Below are positions 27,523-36,662 of a stretch of DNA of 64,000 bases, piece after piece (position 1 is the stretch's first letter; every line of letters starts with the position of its first letter). The stretch covers positions 930,001 through 994,000 of the forward strand of contig NZ_FXUE01000001.1 in assembly GCF_900182935.1 (NCBI RefSeq), written 5' to 3'. Source of the DNA: Fibrobacter sp. UWB10. GTDB taxonomy: Bacteria; Fibrobacterota; Fibrobacteria; Fibrobacterales; Fibrobacteraceae. Made by a program: the position numbers and the translations under genes. The notes below the pieces were generated by a model that had not been told where the DNA came from, did not search any database, and worked only from the letters and a program-made list of their open reading frames with translations.

Positions 27523-28077
27523 ATGTCCATTTTAAAAAAATATATCGACAAACTGCAGAGTCGCAAATATCTGCAAAAAGACCGTAATTCCATTACCGTG
27601 GATGACATCACCATTGATTTTCCGCTCGTTTTTGACGGCAACGGAAAAATGTATTTCTTCAAGCTTGACCGTTACGTTTACCTCAAGGGTACACGCTACA
27701 CCAAGGCCGACGGTAAAACCCGCGATTTCTTAATGACATGCCTTTTCAAAAGAGGTTTCATGTCCGATGGCGCATCGGCTCCGTCATTCGCCCAATGGCT
27801 CGTCCCCGATATCAAGAAGGGCAATGACGTCTATAACTCCGCACCGTTTATCCACGACGGGCTTTACATGTACAAGGGAACCATCAACGGCGCAGACCTC
27901 ACACGTGAAGAATGCGATGACATCCTTCGTGGCATCTGGAGAATTTCCGGCATGGACCGCGTAGTAGCAGGCGCCGCAGACCTCGGCATCAAGGCTTTTG
28001 CAGGTTCATCAAGCCACTGGGGCAATGACTCCAACAACTGCAAGCACCTGTTTATCGCCAAGTTCGAATACCGCTAA
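27523..28077 (+). CDS. DUF1353 protein
   Basis: 184 residues. GFMSDGASAPSFAQW and APFIHDGLYMYKG match DUF1353, a domain common in phages and prophages and in scattered bacterial genes. The DGAS...HDGLY arrangement resembles a small hydrolase site, but function is unknown. Ribosome site AGGGAG, just downstream of a 7-bp hairpin (ACGCATC/GATGCGT, about 27489-27508). It overlaps the convergent expansin gene by 4 bases. No other phage genes are nearby. Confidence 0.78.
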   Translation: MSILKKYIDKLQSRKYLQKDRNSITVDDITIDFPLVFDGNGKMYFFKLDRYVYLKGTRYTKADGKTRDFLMTCLFKRGFMSDGASAPSFAQWLVPDIKKGNDVYNSAPFIHDGLYMYKGTINGADLTREECDDILRGIWRISGMDRVVAGAADLGIKAFAGSSSHWGNDSNNCKHLFIAKFEYR

Positions 28078-29147
28078 TCGCGGTGTTCGTACAGATACAG
28101 ATTCGCCTCAGGCTCCGCAAGTTCGGAGCCTTTAATTTTCCATTCGTCATCGGTTCCGGAGCGGTACTTTACTACGATGCGGTAGCGATTGTCCGTCTGC
28201 AAAATTTCCGGCGGAACAGCCCAGAAGTTTTCGGTACCTACAACCATTTCAAGTTCATAAAAGTCACGTGTGTCAACGCCGTAAATCGTGATGGACTTGA
28301 CCATATCTTTCGGATTACGCACATGGATGATGCTCCAGAATTCGCTGGCACCTTCCTTGACCCAAATCGAGGTGGAGTCGCCCCACACACCCTCAACGCC
28401 TTCGCAGCTCACGAATTCCCATTCGCCGTAGTAACGGCCCACTTGAATTCCCATGATGTCGCTAGCAGGAGCACCGCCCAAGTCCACGCCGCAATCCGCA
28501 TCAGGGCAGCGATCAGTAATACGCACAGTCACCCTTTTCCAGCCATCGGGCGTTTTCGCTTTCACGCGCACGCAGCCACCGCAAGCGGCGCCACCATTCC
28601 ATGGTCCCTTTTCATCGCCCGGCGAAACGTTCACGTGTATTGCAGCGTAATACTGAATATTCGTTTGTCCATAATTGCAGGCGCCGCCGAGACTCGTTTC
28701 CTTCGCCGTAATGCTTCCGTATGTGGTCACGGAACCCTTGCCACCGTTTTCGGTAAGTACGGGGTCTGCCGCAGTAAAGCTGTCGCAATTCGTGCACTTG
28801 CCGTCACCTTCATCTTCTTCATTACTCGAAGATGCCGGCACAGAATCAGAAGACGAAACCGCCGAAGAAGATGTCGCCGAAGATTCCGGCACCGTTTCAG
28901 AAGAAGTCGCAACCTTTTCAGAGGAACTAGATTTTGCATCAGATGAAGAAGGCTTTGAATCCGAAGACGTTTTTTCCGAACTCGAAGACTTGGCTCCGGC
29001 AGAGTTATCTACCGAAGAACTAGACGTTAGCGAACTTTCGCTCGAAGGCGTATCCGTGGCATTTGTCGACGACGAATCGTCACCGCAAGCGACAATGCCT
29101 GCGCCCACCAAGGCTCCAAAACAAAAAACAAGGGCAAGATTTCTCAT
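28074..29147 (-). CDS. expansin-like lipoprotein (DPBB + CBM63-like)
   Basis: 357 residues. Lipobox GIVAC (Cys21), then a long Ser-rich linker (about 24-115) that would hold the domain off the cell surface. A double-psi beta-barrel follows (about 125-235: SVTTYGSITAKETSLGGAC, VTVRITDRCPDADCGVDLG) and a CBM63-like beta-sandwich (about 240-345: WVKEGASEFWSIIHVRN). The architecture matches bacterial expansins such as EXLX1, non-hydrolytic proteins that loosen cellulose/hemicellulose contacts. The DPBB domain has extra Cys residues, as in plant expansins. TATATTC lies 6 bases before the ATG. Confidence 0.87.
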   Translation of the reverse strand: MRNLALVFCFGALVGAGIVACGDDSSSTNATDTPSSESSLTSSSSVDNSAGAKSSSSEKTSSDSKPSSSDAKSSSSEKVATSSETVPESSATSSSAVSSSDSVPASSSNEEDEGDGKCTNCDSFTAADPVLTENGGKGSVTTYGSITAKETSLGGACNYGQTNIQYYAAIHVNVSPGDEKGPWNGGAACGGCVRVKAKTPDGWKRVTVRITDRCPDADCGVDLGGAPASDIMGIQVGRYYGEWEFVSCEGVEGVWGDSTSIWVKEGASEFWSIIHVRNPKDMVKSITIYGVDTRDFYELEMVVGTENFWAVPPEILQTDNRYRIVVKYRSGTDDEWKIKGSELAEPEANLYLYEHRD

Positions 29148-29190
29148 ACCCTTGAATATATATTATTTATGGAGAAAAAGACTATTCGGC

Positions 29191-29859
29191 TTACCAATCC
29201 TTAACCGGTCTTGCTTGGCCGCGGATAGGTTTCCAAGGCTTGCGTTCGCCGTTCTGTTCGTCGAAATCCTTCAACAGCTGTGCCGCGTCCTCAGGACTCA
29301 TTTCACCCATCTGTGCAGGCTGTTCCTGTGGTTCTTCGCCACCATTGCTGTCGCTAGAATTTTCTTCAGGCTGCTGCGGCTCGGGCTGTTCACCAGCACC
29401 GCCATTGCTGTCGGAACTGTCTTCGCCTTGGCTGCTGCTAGACTGACCGTCTTGACCATTCTGCTGATCTTGATTCTGGTCCTGATTCTGCTGGTCCTTA
29501 TCTTGATCTTGCTGATCTTTGTTCTGATCTTGGTTTTGCTGATCCTGATTTTGATCCTGGTTCTGGTCCTTGTTTTGGTCTTGGTTATTATCCTGATTCT
29601 GATCTTGGTTCTTGTCGTTCTTCTTGTTTTCGTTCTTCTGCTCGTCCTTGGCCTCGTGAATACGGTCTAGGAGCATTTGCAGTTTCTGGTCGTTCGGATA
29701 ATATTGCAGACCTTCGTTACAAGTAATTTCTGCCGAGGGCAAGCGGTTTTCGATATACTGGAATGCCGCATCGCTATAATAAGCGCTCGCAGACTTCGGT
29801 GCCGCAAATGCCGCCACAGCAAGGAACAAGACCGCAACTATAGACATAATCTTTTTCAT
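29191..29859 (-). CDS. secreted Asn/Gln/Asp-repeat protein with one TPR-like unit
   Basis: 222 residues. A Sec signal peptide (cleavage near AFAAP) precedes a TPR-like helical pair (AFQYIENRLPSAEITCNEGL), then residues about 75-140 consist almost only of D, Q, N and K (NQDQNQD units), then a Ser/Glu/Gly-rich part and a conserved-looking tail (SPEDAAQLLKDFDEQNGERK) ending PWKPIRGQARPVKDW. It resembles Bat-type periplasmic TPR proteins. The ATG overlaps the stop of the upstream TPR gene (TAATG). The repeat region is prone to slippage. Confidence 0.7.
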   Translation of the reverse strand: MKKIMSIVAVLFLAVAAFAAPKSASAYYSDAAFQYIENRLPSAEITCNEGLQYYPNDQKLQMLLDRIHEAKDEQKNENKKNDKNQDQNQDNNQDQNKDQNQDQNQDQQNQDQNKDQQDQDKDQQNQDQNQDQQNGQDGQSSSSQGEDSSDSNGGAGEQPEPQQPEENSSDSNGGEEPQEQPAQMGEMSPEDAAQLLKDFDEQNGERKPWKPIRGQARPVKDW

Positions 29860-30596
29860 TAGATTACCTCCAAGTCGTTATCGGTGTTGCTGGCATCAAT
29901 CTTTGCCTTGGGCTTGCGACCCGCCTTAATTTCAATGACGTCATCAATGCGCTGCACGTGTCCGCTGAGCTGACCAGCGGTTTCGTCTTCGGCAATCAGG
30001 TTCTCAAGCATTTCCTTTGCTTCGGCGTACTTGCCGTCTTTGCAAAGCTGCAAGGCGCGGGCCAGAACTTCCTTAGCCTTGTCACTCAAAGGCGGCTGCT
30101 TTTGGTCGTTATTCTGGTCCTGATTTTGATCCTGATTCTGCTTTTGCTTGTCGAGTTCTTCTTTCAGTTTGCGCTGAACGATTTCCACGTTCTTCTTCGC
30201 ATTTTCGAAACTGTTGTCGAGATCAATCGCCTTCTTTAAGTAAGCGACCGATTCGCGCCAAGCGGCAATGCGTTCGCTGCCTTCGGCAGCTTTTTCACCC
30301 ATGCGGAAATGCGTATTCGCCAAATTGTAGGCAGCCTTTGCAGCCATTTTCTTGTCGGGCATACGCACCGCACTTTCGAGTTCCTTTTTCGCTTCGTCGT
30401 AATTGCCAAGCTTGTACTGGCAAGTTCCGATGTTATAGAACAAGAGCGGGTTTCCGGGTTCCGCTTCACGGGCCTTCATGTACTTTTCGAGAGCGCCGGC
30501 ATAGTCGCCGTTCTTAAACAATTTATTGCCGTCATTAATGGGGCGCGCCCACAGGGCCGCCGACAGCATGCACAACAATATCACAAACAATCGCAT
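29859..30596 (-). CDS. periplasmic TPR protein (BatC-like)
   Basis: 245 residues. A signal peptide (to about SAALWA) precedes TPR units: NDGNKLFKNGDYAGALEKYM, PLLFYNIGTCQYKLGNYDEA, AAYNLANTHFRMGEKA. A short NQDQ-rich spacer follows, then another helical pair. The pattern fits Bat/Aer-operon TPR proteins that accompany DUF58 and MoxR proteins. ATG 30596 is preferred over the in-frame TTG at 30602, with AAGG 7 bases upstream and TATATTC about 28 bases upstream. Stop coupled to the following gene. Confidence 0.75.
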   Translation of the reverse strand: MRLFVILLCMLSAALWARPINDGNKLFKNGDYAGALEKYMKAREAEPGNPLLFYNIGTCQYKLGNYDEAKKELESAVRMPDKKMAAKAAYNLANTHFRMGEKAAEGSERIAAWRESVAYLKKAIDLDNSFENAKKNVEIVQRKLKEELDKQKQNQDQNQDQNNDQKQPPLSDKAKEVLARALQLCKDGKYAEAKEMLENLIAEDETAGQLSGHVQRIDDVIEIKAGRKPKAKIDASNTDNDLEVI

Positions 30597-30644
30597 TTTC
30601 AAGCCTTCACATTAAGTTAGCTAGAATATACAAAACTAGACGCG

Positions 30645-30671
30645 AAAAAGGCCACCCTCAAACGGGCTACC
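30645..30671 (-). terminator. terminator of the M18 aminopeptidase gene
   Basis: On the minus strand an imperfect stem (GGTAGCCC with GGGTGGCC, containing wobble pairs) is followed by T5; it lies about 20 bases after the stop. Confidence 0.65.
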
Positions 30672-30690
30672 TCCACGACTATCGAGATTT

Positions 30691-31893
30691 TCAGCCGTAA
30701 AATGCCTTCACCAGTTTCGTCATGCTATCGTGATCCTTGACAGCCGTCATTTCACGAATGCTATGCATACTGAGCATGGGTTCGCCAATGTCCACCGTCG
30801 GGATTCCAAGAGAAGCCGAAATTGCAGGGCCAACCGTCGAACCGCAAGGCATATCGTTACGCATTACGAATGTCTGGTACGGAATATTATTTTGTTCGCA
30901 AATCAGTTTAAACTGAGCATTCGAAAAGACATCGCTTGCATAGCGCTTTTGCGAATTCACCTTCAGAACAACTCCCCCGCCCAAAACAGGAGCATGGTTA
31001 GGTTCATGCTTTTGCACAAAGTTCGGATGGCAAGCGTGCGCCATATCTATGGACAGCGCAAAGCTAGAAGAGAGCGCGCTCGCAAGCTCGCTACTGGCAA
31101 AAGTCGAGACAGACTCCAGCACACTCTTCAAGAAATTGCCGGCAGCACCTTCGCGAGTTTCGGAACCAACTTCTTCGTTATTGAAGAACGCCGCAACGAT
31201 AAAGTCCTTTTCAAGCGAACCAGCCTTGGCAAAAGCCTCTGCAATCGCATGGCAACTGCTCAAGTTATCAAGCCTGCCCGAATAAATCCACTCGTTTTCA
31301 AAACCGCCAAACTGCGCAGGTTGCGCATCAAACAGCTGGACATCGAAATCCAGAAGTTTCGCACCCGCAGGCAATTCCACCGCCAAAGCGTCTGTAAAGT
31401 TTTCCTTACCACCGACGGCGGTCCAAAGTGCATTCAAGTCTGTCTGCGGGTTAACTTTAAGACCGTCCTGATTCACGCCACGATTCAAGTGCACAGCAAG
31501 CTGCGGAATACGGAATAACTTATCGCCTCGAATCAACTTGGTCTCAACCTTTCCATCAAGCTCATAGGCCAGCAAACCCGCATAACCCAAATCTCGGTCC
31601 AGCCAGCTCGTAAAAAGCGGGCTTCCGTATACCTCGGGATGCAGCGTACGCACACCCGCAGCAAGGCCATCAGGGTTCGGAGTAATTCTCAAAGTCGGGA
31701 AATCCGTATGCGCAAGGGCAATCCTAAACCGCGAGTCCGAACAAACTTTCTTTGGGGTTCGCACGGCAATCAAAGCACCACCACGTTCAAAAAATTGGGC
31801 ATTTTCGTCACATTCAGCCCCCAAAAGCGCCTTCAGGGTCGCAACAGTATGGTACGGAGTCACCGATTTATTCAAAAATTCAAAGTATTCCAT
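30691..31893 (-). CDS. apeB: M18-family aminopeptidase
   Basis: 400-residue cytoplasmic zinc aminopeptidase of family M18, which removes N-terminal (often acidic) residues. Metal-site motifs are visible: AHTDFPTL, SGRLDNLSS, FFNNEEVGSE, SIDMAHACHPN and the C-terminal SMHSIREM. Slightly shorter than typical members (about 430). TATCTTT lies 5 bases before the ATG with no Shine-Dalgarno sequence. Single-gene unit between the Bat-like pair and the divergent Mce gene. Confidence 0.92.
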   Translation of the reverse strand: MEYFEFLNKSVTPYHTVATLKALLGAECDENAQFFERGGALIAVRTPKKVCSDSRFRIALAHTDFPTLRITPNPDGLAAGVRTLHPEVYGSPLFTSWLDRDLGYAGLLAYELDGKVETKLIRGDKLFRIPQLAVHLNRGVNQDGLKVNPQTDLNALWTAVGGKENFTDALAVELPAGAKLLDFDVQLFDAQPAQFGGFENEWIYSGRLDNLSSCHAIAEAFAKAGSLEKDFIVAAFFNNEEVGSETREGAAGNFLKSVLESVSTFASSELASALSSSFALSIDMAHACHPNFVQKHEPNHAPVLGGGVVLKVNSQKRYASDVFSNAQFKLICEQNNIPYQTFVMRNDMPCGSTVGPAISASLGIPTVDIGEPMLSMHSIREMTAVKDHDSMTKLVKAFYG

Positions 31894-31989
31894 GCTCTAA
31901 AGATAGATATTACAACGATTTACAACAATTTTGCGTGAAAATTTTTACCAAGTGATTTTATTATTACATCTATAATCTATATTCTTGAC

Positions 31990-32994
31990 ATGGCATTTAA
32001 ACCATTAAAACGAATCAACTGGATGGAAATTTCCGGCCTTCTGGTCGGTGTCTTCTTTACCGTTGCCGTTATGGTTTTTGGCTTTGTACTTTATTGGAAA
32101 CTATTCTCGTCGCACATGATTGGTGTCGAGGAATACCATCTGCAAAGCCGCTTCGAAAAAGCTTTCGGCCTACACATAGGCACCCGCGTTCAGATTAGCG
32201 GCGTGGACGTCGGCCAGATTGACAGTATGGAAGTCAAAGATTCTGGCGTTGTCATGCATTTCCTTATCCGTACACAATACCAGAACCTGATTACTGACAG
32301 CGCCCAAGTGTTCGCCATGCGCGACCAGAACATGATTTCGGCACGTATCATCAATATCGACATCCGCAAAAAAGGTAAAGTTCTTGAAGACGGAGCATTC
32401 CTGCCCCCCGGAGAAGCTCAAGATATCGAAACCGTTATCGAAACCGCCAACGAACTCTTAGGACGTGTTAACAAACTGATTGATGCCGCAGATACTATTC
32501 TCGGCATGGCCATGGATACGGGAACAACTATTGGCGCCCTATTTGGTTCCAGACTTTTGTATGACAACTTGAACCGACAGCTCACACGCTTGGACGACAT
32601 TACCTACCAAGGCAAAAAAGTTTTGTACCAGGCCTCGGACTTGTTCGACACCATGCAATACCACATTCCCATCTTACTTGATAAAGTGGATACCATTGCA
32701 TCGGATGTATCTGGCTTAATGGGAGATATCAAGCCCCTGCCGCAAAAGGTGGACAACCTCATGACCGGCGTCGACAAGATGATGGGCAAGGTCGACAATA
32801 CGTTTGGACGTGTCGACGGGCTCCTGAACGAAGTAAGCCTTGTGACTTCGGGACTTTCAGACTTCATGGAAGCAACCGAACAAACCTTGCAGAATGCAGA
32901 CGACTTGATGGCAGGCGTTTCGAACATGTGGATCGTCAAGCGTTCCATGCCTAACAAAGATTCCGTTCCGTTCATTGTGGAGACGCTATGGTAA
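31990..32994 (+). CDS. MlaD/Mce-family lipid-transport protein
   Basis: 334 residues: one N-terminal TM (about 14-36), an Mce/MlaD domain (about 45-135; FGLHIGTRVQISGVDVGQID), then a long helical region with repeated DxLMxGVDKMMGKVD-type heptads. Mce proteins form hexameric rings that pass lipids between inner and outer membranes, with MlaE/F partners; these partners are not in the window. TATATTC lies 5 bases before the ATG. It overlaps the next gene by 7 bases. Confidence 0.87.
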   Translation: MAFKPLKRINWMEISGLLVGVFFTVAVMVFGFVLYWKLFSSHMIGVEEYHLQSRFEKAFGLHIGTRVQISGVDVGQIDSMEVKDSGVVMHFLIRTQYQNLITDSAQVFAMRDQNMISARIINIDIRKKGKVLEDGAFLPPGEAQDIETVIETANELLGRVNKLIDAADTILGMAMDTGTTIGALFGSRLLYDNLNRQLTRLDDITYQGKKVLYQASDLFDTMQYHIPILLDKVDTIASDVSGLMGDIKPLPQKVDNLMTGVDKMMGKVDNTFGRVDGLLNEVSLVTSGLSDFMEATEQTLQNADDLMAGVSNMWIVKRSMPNKDSVPFIVETLW

Positions 32995-33758
32995 GCAAGT
33001 TTAAAATTGCCATAACGACTTTACTTGCCGCAGGCGCCATTGCTTCGGCTTCGGATTCTGGCGTGTATTCTTTCCGCGCCCAGCGTTCTTTCGACAACGG
33101 AAAATTCGCCAAAGGTTACAACCAACTTGAACGCGCGCTAATTGCAAGCCGCAAAGAAGCAGACCTACTTTCAGAAGGTCGCGTGCTGATTGCCATGGCA
33201 CAGATTCGTACCATGAGCCTCGACTTGGATTTTGCAGATTCGCTCTTGACCGTTGTCCGCAAAGAAGTTCTCGACAACAACACGATGGTGCAATTTTCCA
33301 AAGCAAAGATTGCGCTCTTGAATGCACGCAATAAATTCAACGACGCTGTAAAAGCTTGCGACGCCATCGATGAAAACATTCTCAAGAAAGCCGACGAAAC
33401 CGCACAGGCTGCCTTCTATGGCGAATGCGCTATTGCCCAAGCCGCCACACGCGACTCCCGCGCCCAAGAATCTTTAAAGATGGCAGGCAAACGTTCTGAC
33501 AAAAAAGGCGGCTTTTACGCCTTTACCGCCGCACGCATGGCAGACCTTTCCGGCAGCAGCGAAGCAGATTCCCTCTACCGCACCGCCGAAGAAAAAGCCA
33601 TCAAGGCAAACAAGCCCTACAACACGGCAACCGTTCTTTACTACCGTTCACAACTCAAGAGCACCTCTAAAAAAGAAGCAGCAGATTTAAAACTCCGCTG
33701 CAAGAATGCCTTTGAACTGATGGGCCTCCCGAACAACGCCAAGCGCTGCGCGGAGTAA
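32988..33758 (+). CDS. secreted TPR-like protein following mlaD
   Basis: 256 residues. Signal peptide (about 1-22, cleaved near IASAS), then helical repeats of TPR type (FDNGKFAKGYNQLERALIAS, LEARN-like helices, ADSLYRTAEEKAIKANKP). No named family. The 7-base overlap with the MlaD gene implies co-translation and a shared envelope function (inference). No clear terminator; a T6 run follows at about 33862. Confidence 0.7.
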   Translation: MVSKFKIAITTLLAAGAIASASDSGVYSFRAQRSFDNGKFAKGYNQLERALIASRKEADLLSEGRVLIAMAQIRTMSLDLDFADSLLTVVRKEVLDNNTMVQFSKAKIALLNARNKFNDAVKACDAIDENILKKADETAQAAFYGECAIAQAATRDSRAQESLKMAGKRSDKKGGFYAFTAARMADLSGSSEADSLYRTAEEKAIKANKPYNTATVLYYRSQLKSTSKKEAADLKLRCKNAFELMGLPNNAKRCAE

Positions 33759-33763
33759 ATTCT

Positions 33764-33814
33764 GAATTCAGATTTCGGAATTCGGATTTCGGAATTCGGA
33801 TTTCAGAATTCGGA
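33764..33814. repeat. 14-bp tandem repeat at the left edge of the defence island
   Basis: About 3.6 copies of GAATTCxGATTTCx in direct tandem (33764-33777, 33778-33791, 33792-33805, partial 33806-33814), starting 6 bases after the stop of the upstream gene. The rest of the gap 33759-34082 is AT-rich with no supported gene; it holds the inverted repeat at 34001-34050. Confidence 0.8.
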
Positions 33815-34000
33815 GCCTATGTCATTGGGCAAGGCGCATGACTACCAAGGTGGGGGTCTCCTTTTTTATATGACGAGAAAATTCGTATTCGCGCATTATT
33901 TTGCAAAAAATTCCTTGTGTAGTAGTCGAATGAAGCGTTCTGCAATTTTATTAAATCGAAAGTAAAATACAATGTTGTAAGAAATAAGTATGAATTATTT

Positions 34001-34050
34001 CTTGTTTAATTTGTTTTTCTTGAACAAAATAAAATAAATTGTGAAACAAG
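34001..34050. promoter_or_regulatory. nested inverted repeat in the rdrB upstream region
   Basis: Outer arms CTTGTTT (34001-34007) and AAACAAG (34044-34050) enclose inner arms TTTGTT / AACAAA (about 34010-34027). It ends 33 bases before the rdrB start. It could be an operator or a structured leader for the defence operon; no regulator gene is adjacent. Confidence 0.4.
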
Positions 34051-34082
34051 ATAACAAATTTCAAAAATCGCGAAATATTTGA

Positions 34083-36653
34083 ATGAACAATCTTAGCCTT
34101 ATCCTCAATACCTATTTTGTCGATGCCGATTTTGACGAGATTATACATTCTTTCTGGAAACTTCAAAATTCTGCAAAAATCGGCATGGACGAAGAAAATT
34201 TTGCGAAGCGTTTTCTAAAACAGGAAAAAGCTTATGGCTATGATGTTGTAAAAAACATTAATCAGTTTGCTATGGATTGTTGGATAACGGACAAGAACGG
34301 GAAGAAAAACGTTTTCAACATTTGTGCCAAGGCGGCCGAAGATATGTTAGTTTACGAAAATGACGAACCCGTATGCCGTCAACAAGAATATTTGAGGTGG
34401 AATGAAATTTCAAGAATTGTAGGCGAAGATTTGTTAATTCTTTCTCATTTAGCAAAAAATATTTCTCGAACAAAAATTCATTCATTTGCTTGGAAACCTT
34501 TCATCAAATCCGATTCCATAACCATAAACAATATTCTAGAAAAAGGACTTCACGAACTTCATTCACATATGAATGGCGCGTCGCTCAACTTTGATATTAA
34601 TTGGCTAGGAATAATGAATGCCGCCGAGTTCAATTCAAGCGATTTAAAAAAAGTATTAAAAGCTGGTTTTTCGACTGAATTGATGAATGCGGAAAAAGCG
34701 ATTGCAATTCGACTATACTTGTATTCAAAAACAAATGGAATTACTAATATCGACAAGAAACAGTTATTCTCACTTTTGAAAAGCAATAATTTTTTAGAAA
34801 TCCAAAGTCAACTCACGGACTTTAAACGCAGTATTCTGATTCAGAAACAAAATAGTTTTAAATTTGGGAATGGCAGAATTGATTACGCTATTCCCAAATG
34901 CATAACTTCTAAAGATACCTCGCGTTATTATAACGTTCCTTTAATTGGCGAACGAAAATTTTTATACGATGTCCTGCAAAAAATTTACTTTCCAGAATCT
35001 AATGACAATGAATACGGCGATCTTCTTTATGCGTATATCGTTGCAAAAAATAATTTCAGGAAAGTTATTGTTCAATACGATCAAATTAAAGGTTTTGGCT
35101 ATTTTGACAAAATTCAAGATCGCAAAATGCTCCTTAAAGAAGGATCCATTTATGAACGTTTAAGCCCTTACATGGCCGTACATAACGTCGTTTGCAATCA
35201 GCCTATAAAAAGCATGGAAATGCGAATTGCTCCCAAAAAAGAATCTCAGGAGCTTTTAAAAGCCGTAAAAAGATATAACCGAAACGTAAATGAAGACAGC
35301 TTTCGTTTTTTTCAAAAAAGCAAGATTCAGGAAGGTGTCAAGTTAGGCTACATCCTGCACTTTATCAAACAAGAAGATAAGGAGTTAAATAAATTAAAAA
35401 AAGAAGACTGGTTCAATGGCGATTTGTATTGCCGTAACTACAAGGTCCGCAAAATTATTGACAAACAGGCGAGGGCAATTGAAACCCTAATTAAGGAAAG
35501 CAATCCCTATGTTATTGGTGGATATAAAAAGAAAAAAAAAACTCTTTTTAAGAACGCAAACCAAAATAATAACGTTCTTTGTCGCATAGTCGGGATAGAT
35601 GCTGCTAATTCCGAATTTTTCTGTCGCCCAGAAGTCTTTGCTCCTGTTTTCCGACGTCTAAAACACGTCAATCGCCGAACACAACTAGATTTCCTAATAG
35701 AACACACCGATGCCCAACTTGGACGCACCTTCCATGCAGGAGAAGATTATTATGACATTGTTGACGGTTTAAGAGCCATCGACGAATGCATTACCTTTAT
35801 GGAATTTGGAGAGGGAGACCGTATAGGCCATGGAGTCGCTCTTGGTACGAATGCAAAAAAATATTACGAAAATCGCCAAAATAGAATTATTTTGCCCAAA
35901 CAAACATTACTTGACAATATTGTGTGGGCATACATAAAAATAGAGGAATTCGGTATTGAGGACCGAAGTGGTTTGAAAAGACGTCTTTTTGAACAATTTC
36001 ATGAGTTGTATCGTGAAATTTATGCAGATGTTATAAAAAATGACAAAAAAATGTACCAATGCGTAAGCATTTCTGACTATTATGATTCTTGGAAACTAAG
36101 AGGTGATAAACCTAAATTCAATTCTAAAAGCCGCTATTTTAAACCATACGAGCAAAGAGTTGCAAACGGTTTAGATGAAATACGAAACACCCCAAAATTA
36201 GAGGGACTTTTCCGCGCATATCATTTTTCAGGACAAGCCAAGATAAAAGGAAACGAGAAAACGGAATATCGTCTTGAAGAAAAAGATTTTAAAATTATCG
36301 CAGAGCTTCAAGCAAATATGCGAAAAACTATTGAAAAGAAGCATATTTCCATAGAAACGAACCCGACATCGAATCTCCAAATAACAGATGTTGAGATGTA
36401 TTGCGAGCATCCCGTTACTGTTATGAACGACACTTTCCTATCAACAAATCCAAAGTCCGCAATAGACGTATCCATTAACACAGATGACCAAGGTGTTTTT
36501 GCAACATCTCTTGAAAAAGAATTCACCTTGATGGCTCTCGCTCTAGAAAAAGAGACAGATGCGGATGGAAATCCAGTCTACAAGAGAACCGACATTTACC
36601 AATGGCTAAATATGATCCGCGCATCAGCAGAACCAAGAAGTTTTTTAGCATAG
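34083..36653 (+). CDS. rdrB: RADAR-type adenosine deaminase RdrB
   Basis: 856-residue adenosine-deaminase-superfamily protein, far larger than housekeeping ADA (about 330-350). The TIM-barrel metal and catalytic motifs are all present: HSHMNG (H160, H162), HAGE (H551, E554), RIGHG (H583), ETNPTSN (758-764, the SxN-type loop) and TDD (800-802). The gap of nearly 390 residues between HxH and HAGE holds an insertion. In RADAR defence RdrB deaminates adenosine-containing nucleotides or RNA during phage infection and assembles with the ATPase RdrA. First gene of a three-gene operon with the membrane protein 9 bases downstream. Codon use is strongly AT-rich, unlike the flanks, suggesting transfer. 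Confidence 0.88.
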   Translation: MNNLSLILNTYFVDADFDEIIHSFWKLQNSAKIGMDEENFAKRFLKQEKAYGYDVVKNINQFAMDCWITDKNGKKNVFNICAKAAEDMLVYENDEPVCRQQEYLRWNEISRIVGEDLLILSHLAKNISRTKIHSFAWKPFIKSDSITINNILEKGLHELHSHMNGASLNFDINWLGIMNAAEFNSSDLKKVLKAGFSTELMNAEKAIAIRLYLYSKTNGITNIDKKQLFSLLKSNNFLEIQSQLTDFKRSILIQKQNSFKFGNGRIDYAIPKCITSKDTSRYYNVPLIGERKFLYDVLQKIYFPESNDNEYGDLLYAYIVAKNNFRKVIVQYDQIKGFGYFDKIQDRKMLLKEGSIYERLSPYMAVHNVVCNQPIKSMEMRIAPKKESQELLKAVKRYNRNVNEDSFRFFQKSKIQEGVKLGYILHFIKQEDKELNKLKKEDWFNGDLYCRNYKVRKIIDKQARAIETLIKESNPYVIGGYKKKKKTLFKNANQNNNVLCRIVGIDAANSEFFCRPEVFAPVFRRLKHVNRRTQLDFLIEHTDAQLGRTFHAGEDYYDIVDGLRAIDECITFMEFGEGDRIGHGVALGTNAKKYYENRQNRIILPKQTLLDNIVWAYIKIEEFGIEDRSGLKRRLFEQFHELYREIYADVIKNDKKMYQCVSISDYYDSWKLRGDKPKFNSKSRYFKPYEQRVANGLDEIRNTPKLEGLFRAYHFSGQAKIKGNEKTEYRLEEKDFKIIAELQANMRKTIEKKHISIETNPTSNLQITDVEMYCEHPVTVMNDTFLSTNPKSAIDVSINTDDQGVFATSLEKEFTLMALALEKETDADGNPVYKRTDIYQWLNMIRASAEPRSFLA

Positions 36654-36662
36654 GAGTAGAAC

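Noticed and set aside
28675-29670. Open frame opposite the expansin linker and NQDQ repeats, with a long Leu/Ile/Val tract
   Set aside because: The hydrophobic tract is only the reverse reading of Asp/Gln/Asn codons; no start signal or family motif.
33764-33814. Short direct repeats as a CRISPR array
   Set aside because: Units are 14 bases, head to tail with no spacers, and there are no cas genes.
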